The position numbers and the translations under genes were made by a program. The notes below the pieces were generated by a model. That model had not been told where the DNA came from and made no database searches. It saw only the letters and a program-made list of their open reading frames with translations. From JAWXBK01 sp040878185 (lineage in GTDB: Bacteria; Pseudomonadota; Alphaproteobacteria; Dongiales; Dongiaceae), in assembly GCA_040878185.1 (NCBI GenBank), contig JBBDMS010000059.1, positions 1 through 64,000 on the forward strand: 64,000 bases of DNA, in the 5' to 3' direction. The first letter of the stretch is position 1; each line of letters starts with the position of its first letter. Below are positions 26,751 through 35,510 of the stretch, piece by piece.

Positions 26751-27965
26751 ATGCAGATCCCACCCGCTGTCGGGCGCGTTCTGAGCAAGCTCGAGGCCAA
26801 TACGCGGCTGAGCATCGGTGCCGCCGAACGCCAGGCGCTCGACGAGATCGCGACCGACGATAATGCGCCGATCCGCTCGGTGCTTGCCCGGGTCATGCTC
26901 GAGGACTGGCGCAATGGTTGGGACGAGTTTGCGAGCGCGCGCGATCGCAAGGCGGCGTTGCGCTACGCTGTCGGCGAGCTGCATCGGGCGCGCCGCCGGC
27001 GCGACAAGAGCCACTGGTATGTTGACTGGAAGCGCGGCCATGTCCTGCGCTATGCGGCGCGCGCGTTCAATCGTCCGCAGGATGCCGAAATGATCCTGCA
27101 GACCTATCGCGACGCCTACGAGAAATTGAGTTCGTTTACCGGCCTGCCGCCGAAACGCGGCGAGAAGGCGCTGCGCAGCCTGGTCGTCGACTGGGCCGAA
27201 ACGCTGGTCTATCTCGGCGACGCGCAGACGGCGATTCAGTATTTCGAGTTCACCTTCCCCTGGCGCCGTCGCGAGCCGGACGACTGGCATGTGTGGGCCT
27301 ATGCCTTTGCACTGCATCAGCAGGGGCACTATGGCGAATCGCGCGAGAAGATGGAGCGGCTGGTCGAGAAGCTCGATCATCCCGGCCAGGCGGCACCGGC
27401 CCGGCAGACGGCGATGATCGCATCGCGGCCGAACAAGAAGATCCATCCGTCCTACTACAACGATATGCGTCTCACGCTGGCAGCCAGCTATGCACGCGAC
27501 GGCAAGCGCCAGAAGGCCGAAGCGGAAGTGAGGAAGTTCCAGCAGCTCCGACAGCTTGCGGGCGACACACCCTGGACGCTGGCACTCGAAGCCGAGCGCG
27601 GTGCGTTCATCCGGAACAGCGCGGCCGAAAAACATTGGCTGCAAAGCCTGCGCCTCGCCGGCCTTCCCGAAGGGCAGGCGGTTGCCGAGGCGAACGACAA
27701 GAAGAAATCATCGGCGCGCAGGAAGACCGCGAAACCAAAACCCGCAAAGAAAGCCGGCAAGAAACCCGCCGCCAAGCCGAAGCGTAAAACGAAGACCAGG
27801 AAATCCCCCGCGAAGGCAAAGACCAAGACGAAGACAAAGCGCAAGGCACCGAAGCGGAAATCCCCGAAGCGCAAGACCAAAAGCAAGAGCCGCGCCAAAA
27901 CCGGCGCGCGCGCAAGGACCAAGGGCGGAAAGCGGCGTTCCAAAACCGCGCGCAGGAAACGCTGA
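26751..27965 (+). CDS. TPR-like protein with a histone-H1-like Lys/Arg-rich C-terminal tail
   Basis: 404 residues. Residues 1-315 are predicted helical with TPR-like spacing (Trp/Tyr/Ala patterns, for example ETLVYLGDAQTAIQYFEF and MRLTLAASYARDGKRQKAEAE). The last 90 or so residues are almost entirely Lys, Arg, Ala, Pro, Ser and Thr in short PKRK/KTK/KSP-like repeats, as in bacterial H1-like proteins such as AlgP and Hc1-type tails. The tail probably binds nucleic acid or other polyanions; the N-terminal part would be a protein-interaction module. No enzyme motif seen. AAGGAG sits about 10 bases before the start. Confidence 0.7.
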   Translation: MQIPPAVGRVLSKLEANTRLSIGAAERQALDEIATDDNAPIRSVLARVMLEDWRNGWDEFASARDRKAALRYAVGELHRARRRRDKSHWYVDWKRGHVLRYAARAFNRPQDAEMILQTYRDAYEKLSSFTGLPPKRGEKALRSLVVDWAETLVYLGDAQTAIQYFEFTFPWRRREPDDWHVWAYAFALHQQGHYGESREKMERLVEKLDHPGQAAPARQTAMIASRPNKKIHPSYYNDMRLTLAASYARDGKRQKAEAEVRKFQQLRQLAGDTPWTLALEAERGAFIRNSAAEKHWLQSLRLAGLPEGQAVAEANDKKKSSARRKTAKPKPAKKAGKKPAAKPKRKTKTRKSPAKAKTKTKTKRKAPKRKSPKRKTKSKSRAKTGARARTKGGKRRSKTARRKR

Positions 27966-27995
27966 TCGTATCGTTCCGCGACGTCGGGCCCGCCG

Positions 27996-29774
27996 CTAGG
28001 TCGCGAGCCCGGCTTTCGCGAGCCCGTCGCGCAGATAGTCGGCGTCTTCGCGCCACCGGAACGGAAATCCCTCGACCACCCAGCGCGCGTAATCGGCCGG
28101 CCGGGCATCCGCATCGCCGACCCAAAGGCGTGCCGCGCGATGCGCGAAATCGGCCGCAAGCCGCCGCGCTTCCGCCGCGCGTCCGGCATGGGCAGCAGCA
28201 GCAGCATGCCAGACGATCGAGTGCGGGTAGAGTTCGCCCATCGCATCGTAAATTGCGAGCGCGCCCGCCGGATCGCGCCCGATCACGCGAATTACCGCCT
28301 CGTCCGAGAGATACCAGTCGGGCGCGAAGGGATTGAGTCGCCGCGCGAACGCCGCATGTTCGAGGCCGCGCACGGGATCGCCGAGAAAGGCCAAGGCCAT
28401 CGCGCGCGACATCGCCAGGTCCGCGTCGTTCGGGTTGAGCCTTGCCGCAACATCGAGATGTTTCTGCGCCCGGTCGAAGCGGCCGCTCATCAGATGCGCC
28501 CAACCAAGAATGACATGCGCCTGTCCGTCGTTGGGATCGTGCCCGACGGCGCGTTCGGCATGACCGACGGCGCGCTCGAACGCCGCCGACCGGTCGACGC
28601 CCCAGTTGGCGAGAAACGTATCGAAATAGGCGAGCTCGGCGAGGCTCGAATGCGCCCGGGCGAAGTCCGGTTCGACCGCGAGCGCCGCTTCGAAATGCGC
28701 TCGCGCCCTGTCATGGGCGTCGACCGTGCCGAACGAATGCTGCTCCGTTCCCTCAAGCCACAGCGCGTAGGCGCGCAGGCTGCCGGGCGGTTTGCGCTTC
28801 GCCTCTGCAAGCTCGGCATATTCGAGTTGCAGGACGAGATGACCGGCGATATTGCGCACGACCGATTCCTGAATCGCGAAGATCTCGTCGGCCGGGCCGT
28901 CATAGCGCTCGGCCCAGACATGATGCCCGTTCTCGGCATCGATGAGCTGCGCGTTGATGCGAATCTTTTCACCGAGCCGCCGGATGCTGCCCTCGAGCAC
29001 ATAGCGCACGCCGAGTTCCTGCCCGACCTTGCGGATGTCGTGCGGCTTGCCGCGATAGACGAAGCTCGAATTGCGCGCGATCACCATGAGCGAACGAAAC
29101 CGCGAGAGATCGGTGATCAGATCCTCGGTCAGCCCGTCGCAGATCGAGGCGTCCGCGCTTGCGCCGGCCAGGTTGTCGAACGGCAGAACCGCAAGCGATG
29201 GCCGGTCGGAAATCGGCGCGCGACGCTCGGACGGCGTCATGCCGTTGCCCTGGGCAAAGCGTGCCACGAAGACGCGCAACGGCCGCGCAATGTTCTTGAG
29301 CCGTCGTTCGCCCGCATCCTCGAAGGCGATGTCGGTCTTGCCCTCGACGAAGCGCCAGACATCCTGGCTGAGCGCAACGCCGCCGGGCGGTGCCTCGCCC
29401 TCGATCCGTGCCGCGACATTGACGCCGTCGCCCATCAGATCCTCGCCGTCCACCAGCACGTCACCGATATGGATGCCGATGCGCAGGACCAGAGGCGGCA
29501 CGCCGGGCTCGCCGCCGCTTTCGACCCGCCGCTGGATTGCGACCGCGCAGCCGACCGCCTCCACCGGACTTGCGAACTCCGCGAGCACGCCGTCGCCCGT
29601 CGCTTTGAAGATGCGGCCGCGCGCGTTCCTGACCGCCGGATCGATCACGTCGCGGCGCAGCGTCGCGAGCGCAGCAACCGCCGCGCTTTCGTTCGCTTCC
29701 GCCAGACGCGAAAATCCGACCACGTCGGCGGCGACAATGACCGCCAGGCGCCGCCGGGGTTCTTCCGCCGCCAT
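27996..29774 (-). CDS. Class III adenylate cyclase with TolB-like and TPR domains
   Basis: 592 residues. The N-terminal cyclase domain (about 8-170) keeps every key residue: metal Asp D17 in AADVVGFSRL, D61 in KATGDG with substrate Lys K57, and transition-state N119 and R123 in NVAARIE. It should therefore make cAMP. Residues 190-320 are a TolB-like N-terminal domain (SLAVLPFDNL through VLEGSIRR), and TPR repeats fill 340-560. No membrane helix is visible, so it is probably cytoplasmic. The TolB-like/TPR half is paralogous to that of the regulator at 53315-55345. Confidence 0.92.
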   Translation of the reverse strand: MAAEEPRRRLAVIVAADVVGFSRLAEANESAAVAALATLRRDVIDPAVRNARGRIFKATGDGVLAEFASPVEAVGCAVAIQRRVESGGEPGVPPLVLRIGIHIGDVLVDGEDLMGDGVNVAARIEGEAPPGGVALSQDVWRFVEGKTDIAFEDAGERRLKNIARPLRVFVARFAQGNGMTPSERRAPISDRPSLAVLPFDNLAGASADASICDGLTEDLITDLSRFRSLMVIARNSSFVYRGKPHDIRKVGQELGVRYVLEGSIRRLGEKIRINAQLIDAENGHHVWAERYDGPADEIFAIQESVVRNIAGHLVLQLEYAELAEAKRKPPGSLRAYALWLEGTEQHSFGTVDAHDRARAHFEAALAVEPDFARAHSSLAELAYFDTFLANWGVDRSAAFERAVGHAERAVGHDPNDGQAHVILGWAHLMSGRFDRAQKHLDVAARLNPNDADLAMSRAMALAFLGDPVRGLEHAAFARRLNPFAPDWYLSDEAVIRVIGRDPAGALAIYDAMGELYPHSIVWHAAAAAHAGRAAEARRLAADFAHRAARLWVGDADARPADYARWVVEGFPFRWREDADYLRDGLAKAGLAT

Positions 29775-29968
29775 CCCGCCGCCCCTCTGTTACGGCCGTG
29801 ACCCTAGGCTGAGCCTGTCGCGGCGGCAATATCGGTGAACCGTCCTGCCGGCGTATGAACGCCCCCCGGCCTCCCGCGGCCTCGCCAAACCGTGCGTCCG
29901 CCGCCGCATGTTCTTACCCGCCGTGGCGCCTGGGGCCATGTGTTAAGAATGTGCCGCCGGCGACCCGG

Positions 29969-30160
29969 TCAGATATGTGTCGTGCGATCGGCTTCGCGGC
30001 CGAACCGCTCGCCGCAATAGAGCTGCCCCGCCGCGACCGCCGCATCCGCGCTGTCGAAATGCCCGCCCATCGTGACGCGCTTGCCGTCCTGCCAGAGCGA
30101 CCAGAGATAGTCGTCGCTGCCGTCGCGATTGCTCCATTTTTCGATCATCATTTCGAGCAT
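29969..30160 (-). CDS. Small hypothetical protein, 63 residues
   Basis: The reading frame starts MLEMMIEKWSNRDG and ends GREADRTTHI. It is Trp-rich and acidic/basic mixed, with a WSLWQDGKRVTMGGHF beta-like core resembling small single-domain alphaproteobacterial proteins of unknown function. GGAG lies about 12 bases before the ATG. Codon choice (GC-rich third positions) matches neighbours, which supports coding. The family is not recognised. Confidence 0.55.
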   Translation of the reverse strand: MLEMMIEKWSNRDGSDDYLWSLWQDGKRVTMGGHFDSADAAVAAGQLYCGERFGREADRTTHI

Positions 30161-30291
30161 GCGCGGCCTCTCCGATACGATCGGCAATCGTCGCGCAGGC
30201 CGGCCACCGGTGCAACAGGTCCTTGACCGCCACGGCAACCGCTTCCCATGATCGCGAAAACCAGATTGGCGAACCGCCTGAAAGCGAGACC

Positions 30292-31209
30292 ATGACTGCG
30301 ACCGACCTGATCCAGCATCCCTTCCCCTGGCCCGAAGGCAAGCGCACGGCCGTCTGCTTCTCGTTCGACATCGACGCCGAGAGCCTGCTGCATCTCGGGT
30401 TTCGCGAGGACGCCGACAACCGCGTCGTAACACGTTCCGAGATGCGCTACGATGCGCATGTCGCGGTGCCGCGGCTGCTCGCAATCTTCCGCAATCACGA
30501 TATCCGGCAAACCTTCTTCGTGCCCGGCTGGTGCCTCGAAGCCTATCCCGAGATGGTGAAGGCGATTCTCGATGACGGTCACGAGATCGCGCATCACGGC
30601 TATGTCCACGAGATGGGCAACCGGCTCACGCCGGAGAACGAGCGCTACTGGTTCGAGCGCGCCGTCGCCGCCGTCGAACGCACCACCGGAAAGAAGCCGA
30701 GCGGCTTTCGCGCGCCGTCCTATGGTTTCTCGCGCAACACGCTCGATCTGATGTTCGATCACGGCCTAATCTACGACGCGTCGATGATGGGCCATGACGT
30801 GCCCTACATCATCAAACATCCGCGCGGCGAGATCGTCGAGCTGCCCTCGCAGCGGGCGCTCGACGACTGGACGCATTTCGTGCTCAACCGCGATTTCGGC
30901 TGGATGATGCCGCTGCAGACGCCGGAGGACGGTTTCGCGATCTATCGCGCCGAGTTCGACGCCGCCTGGCGGCATGGCGGCATCTGGATCGCCGTCTGGC
31001 ATCCCTTTGTGACGGCGCGACTGTCGCGCGCCGAGGCGATGGAGGGCCTGATCGATCATATGAAATCGAAGAGCAATGTCTGGTTCGCGCCGCTCGACCA
31101 GATCGCGCTTCATGCGCAGAAAGCGCGGGCCGACGGAAGCTGGAAGCCGTTCATCGATTCGATGCCCTACGATGCGGGCGGCCTGCCGGAACTCGCCGAG
31201 CGCATATGA
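30292..31209 (+). CDS. Polysaccharide deacetylase-family (NodB-fold) hydrolase
   Basis: 305 residues. The NodB motifs are FSFDIDAE with the metal/catalytic Asp, HEIAHHGYVHE with the metal His pair, and FRAPSYGFS. The pattern FFVPGWCLEAYPEMV and the lack of a signal peptide point to the cytoplasmic PuuE/allantoinase-like branch rather than chitin or peptidoglycan deacetylases, so a C-N amide of a small molecule is the likely substrate. Start at 30292 is the family-like N-terminus; an ATG at 30223 in frame is weaker. Overlaps the GNAT gene by 4 bases (ATGA). Confidence 0.85.
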   Translation: MTATDLIQHPFPWPEGKRTAVCFSFDIDAESLLHLGFREDADNRVVTRSEMRYDAHVAVPRLLAIFRNHDIRQTFFVPGWCLEAYPEMVKAILDDGHEIAHHGYVHEMGNRLTPENERYWFERAVAAVERTTGKKPSGFRAPSYGFSRNTLDLMFDHGLIYDASMMGHDVPYIIKHPRGEIVELPSQRALDDWTHFVLNRDFGWMMPLQTPEDGFAIYRAEFDAAWRHGGIWIAVWHPFVTARLSRAEAMEGLIDHMKSKSNVWFAPLDQIALHAQKARADGSWKPFIDSMPYDAGGLPELAERI

Positions 31210-31727
31210 GCGCGGTCGCGATCCGACCGGAACGACCGGACGATCGCACCGCGATCCGTGCTTTGCTGAAAGCCGCTTTCAACGGCAGCGACGAGGCCGA
31301 TCTGGTCGATCGGTTGCGCGGCGACGGCGGCCTGGCGCAGACGCTGGTCGCGATCGAGGGCGATGCGATCGTTGGCCATGTCGCGGCAAGTCCGATCGCG
31401 ATCGAAACGGTCGTCGGCCGGACCGCGGCGTCGCTTGCCCCGCTCGCGGTCGCCCCGGCGCACCAGCGTCGGGGGATCGGCGCTGCATTGACGAAGGCGC
31501 TGCTGGCGCGGCTCGCCGCTGCCGGCACCGATCTCGTCTTCGTGCTGGGCGATCCGGCCTATTACGTGCGGTTCGGCTTTCATGTCGATGCCGCCGGCGA
31601 GTTCTGGAGCCCGTTCGCCGGGCCGGCCTTCATGGTACGCGAGCTTGCCGCCGGCGCGCTCGATGCAACGCGTGGGAGCCGGTTGCGCTATGCGCCGGCC
31701 TTCGACCCGTTTCTGCCGCCGCAATGA
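31206..31727 (+). CDS. GNAT-family N-acetyltransferase (YhbS-like)
   Basis: 173 residues. The acetyl-CoA loop is APAHQRRGIGAALT, preceded by the LAPLAV strand and followed by VLGDPAYYVRFGFH, the YhbS-type signature. The substrate is unknown. ATGA overlap with the deacetylase gene implies translational coupling and perhaps linked chemistry (deacetylation and acetylation), which is inference. Confidence 0.85.
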   Translation: MSAVAIRPERPDDRTAIRALLKAAFNGSDEADLVDRLRGDGGLAQTLVAIEGDAIVGHVAASPIAIETVVGRTAASLAPLAVAPAHQRRGIGAALTKALLARLAAAGTDLVFVLGDPAYYVRFGFHVDAAGEFWSPFAGPAFMVRELAAGALDATRGSRLRYAPAFDPFLPPQ

Positions 31728-31761
31728 TCGAACGCGCGTTGGCCTGACGCCGGCGCGACCG

Positions 31762-32247
31762 TCACTCGGTCTCGTGCTTGGAGTGATCCTCGGCATCCGC
31801 GCCGGCGCCGGCCCCTTCGATCGTCAGTTCGATATCGATCGCACCGGCCTTCTCGAAGGTCAGCGTCAGCGCCAGCGTCTCGCCCTCGACCAGCGGCCCC
31901 TTCAGGCCGAACAGCATGATATGGATCCCGCCCGGCTCGAGCAGCGCGGTCTCGCCCGGCAAAAGATCGAGCGCTTCGAGCGGGCGCATCTTGGCGACGC
32001 CGTCTTCCATCAGCACGGTATGCAGCTCGGCCCGCTCGGCCATCGGGGTTTCGACCGCGATCAGTCGATCGGCCGTATCGCCCTCGTTCGAGATCGCGAC
32101 ATAGATGGCGCCGTTCTTGGCACTCGGCACTGTCGCGCGCGCCCAGGGATGGATGATCTGCAATCCGCCGATTTCGTAATAATGCGCGGCAGCGCTGCCG
32201 GCGACGAACAGCAGCATGACGGTAACGATGCGCAGCAGCCTCGTCAT
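31762..32247 (-). CDS. Periplasmic copper chaperone PCu(A)C
   Basis: 161 residues. Signal peptide 1-21, then a cupredoxin-like fold. The Cu(I) site follows the exact family pattern H-x10-M-x21-H-x-M: H76, M87, H109, M111. It delivers copper to the CuA centre of cytochrome oxidase together with SCO. The C-terminal tail is Asp/His/Glu-rich. Its ATG overlaps the TGA of the SCO gene, so the pair forms one operon. Confidence 0.93.
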   Translation of the reverse strand: MTRLLRIVTVMLLFVAGSAAAHYYEIGGLQIIHPWARATVPSAKNGAIYVAISNEGDTADRLIAVETPMAERAELHTVLMEDGVAKMRPLEALDLLPGETALLEPGGIHIMLFGLKGPLVEGETLALTLTFEKAGAIDIELTIEGAGAGADAEDHSKHETE

Positions 32248-32870
32248 TCGTCCTCCGCGATCTGGTCGGCGATCGTGGCCGCCATGTCTTCGGGCTTGTC
32301 GTCCGGCCGGAACAGCCGGCGGAAATTCCCGTCCGGCCCCATCAGATAGAGCAGCACCGAATGATCCATCAGGTAATCGTCGGGTGCGCCTTCGACCTCC
32401 GCTTTCGCATAATGCACGCGATAGCCGCGCGCGATATCGGCGATCTCCTGTTCCGTCCCGGTCAGGCCGACGATGCCGGCATCGAACAGCTCGACATATT
32501 CGGCCATCACCGCGGGCGTGTCGCGCGCCGGATCGATGGTGACGAAAAGCGGCTGTACCATCCCCGCTTGGTCGCCGAGCGCGCGCATCGTCAGCGCGAC
32601 CTGGTTCAGCGTCGTCGGGCAGACATCGGGGCAATGGGTGAAGCCGAAAAAGACCAGCAGGTATTTGCCCGCATAATCCGCCTCGGTGACGCGCCGCCCG
32701 GTATGGTCGGTGAGCGCGAACGGGCCGCCCAATGTCGCCGGCAGCAGCGAGCCATCGCCATCGCCCGCGACCGGACGGTCGCGCAGCTCGATCGTCACAT
32801 AGGCGGCGATCCCGAGGGCCGCGAGCGCAAAGAGGCAGGCGGCCATGATGACGGCGAAGCGCGACGGCAT
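32244..32870 (-). CDS. SCO1/SenC-family copper chaperone and thiol-disulfide protein
   Basis: 208 residues. An N-terminal anchor (about 7-27) holds a thioredoxin-like domain in the periplasm. The copper site is complete: C80 and C84 in CPDVCP and H170 in MDHSVLLYL. It matures the CuA site of cytochrome c oxidase. It overlaps the PCu(A)C gene by 4 bases (ATGA). Confidence 0.93.
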   Translation of the reverse strand: MPSRFAVIMAACLFALAALGIAAYVTIELRDRPVAGDGDGSLLPATLGGPFALTDHTGRRVTEADYAGKYLLVFFGFTHCPDVCPTTLNQVALTMRALGDQAGMVQPLFVTIDPARDTPAVMAEYVELFDAGIVGLTGTEQEIADIARGYRVHYAKAEVEGAPDDYLMDHSVLLYLMGPDGNFRRLFRPDDKPEDMAATIADQIAEDE

Positions 32871-33014
32871 GACCGCATTATAGGGATTTCACGGGGCCGC
32901 CGCATCGACGGGCGCAGCGACCAAGGGTCGCGGCGTATGATCGCGCGGGGAGAGGGCCCGATGAGGCGCCTCGGCAAGATCGGATTCCATTGGCAATGAG
33001 ACCAACAGAACCCG

Positions 33015-33034
33015 CTCCCCCGGTTTCGGGGGAG
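33015..33034. repeat. Perfect C/G hairpin of an intergenic repeat type
   Basis: CTCCCCCG and CGGGGGAG form a perfect 8-bp stem around a GTTT loop, followed by GAGGGCAGGGTGAGGGG. Such modules recur in intergenic regions of many Proteobacteria. It lies between the PqqC-like gene and the SCO gene, both minus-strand. It may also attenuate transcription, though no T-run follows. Confidence 0.5.
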
Positions 33035-33092
33035 AGGGCAGGGTGAGGGGGTGAATCGAGGCGCGCCGTAAGGTAAATCTGGAATAGCGCCT

Positions 33093-33803
33093 TTACGCGT
33101 CGAAGCGCAGATAGGGCGCGTCCTTGCCTTCGCCCTTCTTGTAAACGGCGGAATACATGTTCCACCACATGTTGCGGCCTTCCAGCGAGGCGCGACGCAC
33201 GCGCTGCTTTTCCTCGTCGGTCTTCGCGAATTCGATTGCCGCGTTCCAGCCGGTCGCACCATGCGCCTCGTCGGCACCGACATGGATGTCGAAGTAATAG
33301 GCCGCCGCATCGTCGAACTGGTACTGATCGCGCAGCGCCTTCGCGGTCGCGCGCGAATAATCGTGGAATAGGTCCTCGATCCCGATCGCAACGAAGCTCA
33401 GCGCCTCGAGCCAGCGGCCGCGCAGCGCGTAGGCCGAGACAGTATCCGGATAGACCTTGGTTTCGGCCATCATCGGCTTGGCATCGATCTGGTCCTCGGT
33501 ATAGCCGGCGGCAGCCCCGGTGCGGATCGCCAGCAGCCAGTGCGCCGGCATCTTCTTCGTGCCCTTCAGCTCGTAGAAGACGTTTTCCGCCATCTCCGCT
33601 TTCAGGTCGCGTGGCACCTGCGGAATGATCAGCGCCAGCGCGCCGATCCCTTCCGTGACGCAAAATTTGAGCTGCGCCATCAATTCACCGATCGTCTCGC
33701 GCTTGAGCGTGCCGGCCGCCATGTCCTTATAGACCGGGTGCGCCGTAAACGGATGCGCCATCACTTCCTTCTGCAGGTCCGCCCAAAAGCCCTTGAGTTC
33801 CAT
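33093..33803 (-). CDS. PqqC/TenA-fold iron-containing oxidoreductase-like protein
   Basis: 236 residues, all-helical haem-oxygenase-like fold. Conserved acidic and His residues that could hold a metal site appear in CVTEGIGALAL, DLFHDYSR and YFDIHVGADEAHG, as in the iron-containing redox enzyme group (PqqC, CADD, UndA relatives). No pqq genes are nearby, so PQQ synthesis is not implied. GGGAG precedes the ATG at 33803. It is divergent from a LysR gene, a likely regulator. Confidence 0.75.
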   Translation of the reverse strand: MELKGFWADLQKEVMAHPFTAHPVYKDMAAGTLKRETIGELMAQLKFCVTEGIGALALIIPQVPRDLKAEMAENVFYELKGTKKMPAHWLLAIRTGAAAGYTEDQIDAKPMMAETKVYPDTVSAYALRGRWLEALSFVAIGIEDLFHDYSRATAKALRDQYQFDDAAAYYFDIHVGADEAHGATGWNAAIEFAKTDEEKQRVRRASLEGRNMWWNMYSAVYKKGEGKDAPYLRFDA

Positions 33804-33924
33804 TGTCCGTCTCCCTGGCCGTGTCACGGCGCTTCGCCATTAAGCCCGCTCATGCCGCGAACCCCATGGCCGTTTGAGTATGACCCGATCCTAGGCCCCG
33901 GGCTTGCCGGCACCGTAGGGATTA

Positions 33925-33953
33925 TTCATCATATTCCTATGAAACCATTTCAT
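33925..33953. promoter_or_regulatory. Candidate LysR operator in a divergent promoter region
   Basis: TTCAT at 33925-33929 and ATGAA at 33939-33943 form a TTCAT-N9-ATGAA inverted repeat, typical of LysR boxes (T-N11-A). ATGAAA at 33939-33944 also pairs with TTTCAT at 33948-33953. The site ends 11 bases before the LysR ATG, in the gap shared with the PqqC-like gene. Autoregulation is the usual pattern; binding is inferred. Confidence 0.4.
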
Positions 33954-33964
33954 GCCTCCCGCGC

Positions 33965-34837
33965 ATGACCGGGATCCTGCCTCTGACCGCCTTGCGCGCG
34001 TTCGAGGCGGCCGCCCGGCATCTCAACGTGACCCGCGCCGCGGCCGAGCTGCATGTCAGCCAGTCGGCGGTGAGCCACCAGGTTCGCGCGCTCGAACAGC
34101 AACTCGGCACCGCGTTGTTCCGGCGCACCGGCAACGGGCTCGTCCTGACCGAAGCGGGCCGCCGCCTCGCCGCGACGGCCGGCGATGCCTTTCGCGGGCT
34201 CGAACGCGGGCTCGCCGAAATCCGCGAGACCAATGCGGTCGGGCGGGTCAGTGTCGCGCTGCGTCCGTACTTCGCATTGAAATGGCTCGCGCCGCGCCTC
34301 GCCCGCTTCTGGCACGCGGCACCGGGCGTCGAACTGCGCCTGATTCATTCGACTGCATCGCCCGATCTCGCAAGCGGCGAAATCGATCTCGCCGTTGAAT
34401 GGCGTCCCGATCCGCGGCCCGATGCGCTGTCGGAATCGCTGGTGCGCTGCGATCTCGCACCGGTCGCAAGTCCCTCGCTGCTGCGCAGCCTCAGAACGCC
34501 GACGGATCTCGCGAAACACATCATCCTGCATGAGGAGAACCGCACGAACTGGCAGCTCTGGTGCCGACTCGCCAGCATCGACGAGAACAGCGGCGCGCAG
34601 CATCTGATCGTCGACGACACCAATGTGCGCCTGCAGACCGCAATCGACGGCCAGGGCGTCGCACTCGGCTGCCCCGAACTCGTCGCCGACGATGTGCGCG
34701 GCCGCCAGCTCGCGCTCCCCTTCGCGCTGCGGCTCGAGCGCTACAGCTATTATCTCGTGACGCCGACCGACCGGCCGCTGCGCCGGGCTGCGGCCGCCTT
34801 CCGCGACTGGCTCAAAGCGGAGGCCGCACGGCCGTAG
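33965..34837 (+). CDS. LysR-family transcriptional regulator (GcvA-like)
   Basis: 290 residues. The N-terminal winged helix is PLTALRAFEAAARH with the recognition segment ELHVSQSAVSHQVRALE, the GcvA subgroup pattern. A periplasmic-binding-like effector domain covers about 90-285. It probably controls the divergent PqqC-like gene and itself. The inducer is unknown. Confidence 0.9.
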   Translation: MTGILPLTALRAFEAAARHLNVTRAAAELHVSQSAVSHQVRALEQQLGTALFRRTGNGLVLTEAGRRLAATAGDAFRGLERGLAEIRETNAVGRVSVALRPYFALKWLAPRLARFWHAAPGVELRLIHSTASPDLASGEIDLAVEWRPDPRPDALSESLVRCDLAPVASPSLLRSLRTPTDLAKHIILHEENRTNWQLWCRLASIDENSGAQHLIVDDTNVRLQTAIDGQGVALGCPELVADDVRGRQLALPFALRLERYSYYLVTPTDRPLRRAAAAFRDWLKAEAARP

Positions 34838-34899
34838 AACGCGGTTGCGATGACGGTTGAAGTCACCGCCGAACGGCATAACTAGAAACGATAGCCCGG

Positions 34900-34957
34900 C
34901 CTCATCCTGAGCCCGTCGAGGATGGGGCCCTCATGGGTTCGGCGGGCTCATCATGAG
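34900..34957. repeat. Composite palindromic repeat, degenerate copy
   Basis: It begins CCTCATCCTGAGCCCGTCGA and ends with a TCATGAG arm, the same two-part design as the copies at 35420-35485 and 40852-40926, but with weakened pairing. It lies in the gap between the LysR and VOC genes. The sequence type is widespread in alphaproteobacterial intergenic DNA (REP-like). Confidence 0.7.
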
Positions 34958-34971
34958 AGTCCTTTGAAACC

Positions 34972-35397
34972 ATGACCGTTCGCCTCAACCACACCATCGT
35001 TTCCGCCCGCGACAAGCAGAAAACCGCGCTTTTCCTCGCGGAGCTCCTGGGATTGCCGGCCCCGTTCATGCTCGGCCATTTTGCCGTTGTGCAGATCGGC
35101 GATACGTCGCTCGATTTCGTCGACGACAATGGCACCATCGCGTCGCGGCACTTCGCGTTCCAGGTCAGCGAAACCGAGTTCGACGAGATCTTCGGCCGCA
35201 TCCGTGCACGCAACATGCCGTACTGGGCCGATCCGTTTCACAACGAGCCGAACCGCATCAACAATTGGGATGACGGGCGCGGCGTCTATTTCGAAGACCC
35301 CAACGGGCATAATCTGGAAATTCTGACGCGATCCTATGGCAGCGGCGGCACCAAGGCCGATCACCCCAATCCGCTGGTCGCGCGGCCGATCGAATAG
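34972..35397 (+). CDS. VOC (glyoxalase/bleomycin resistance/dioxygenase)-family protein
   Basis: 141 residues, two beta-alpha-beta-beta-beta modules. Likely metal ligands are the His in VRLNHTIV, the His in SRHFAFQV and the Glu in HNLEILTR near the C-terminus. The FEDPNGHNLE segment is typical of VOC enzymes. Substrate unknown. A palindromic repeat sits on each side of the gene. Confidence 0.85.
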   Translation: MTVRLNHTIVSARDKQKTALFLAELLGLPAPFMLGHFAVVQIGDTSLDFVDDNGTIASRHFAFQVSETEFDEIFGRIRARNMPYWADPFHNEPNRINNWDDGRGVYFEDPNGHNLEILTRSYGSGGTKADHPNPLVARPIE

Positions 35398-35419
35398 TTG
35401 TTGCAGGCCAGAAGAACAA

Positions 35420-35485
35420 CCTCATCCTGAGCCTGTCGAAGGATGAGGTGTGCCTCCCTCATGGTTCGACAAGCTCACCATGAGG
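35420..35485. repeat. Composite palindromic repeat, intact copy
   Basis: Two hairpins. CCTCATCCT at 35420-35428 pairs perfectly with AGGATGAGG at 35440-35448. CCTCATGGT at 35457-35465 pairs perfectly with ACCATGAGG at 35477-35485. Each has an 11-base loop containing TCGA or TCGACAAGC. It lies between the convergent VOC and GMC genes, where it could also end transcription. Confidence 0.8.
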
Positions 35486-35510
35486 TCGTTTAAGTCGATC
35501 CGCTGCACTC

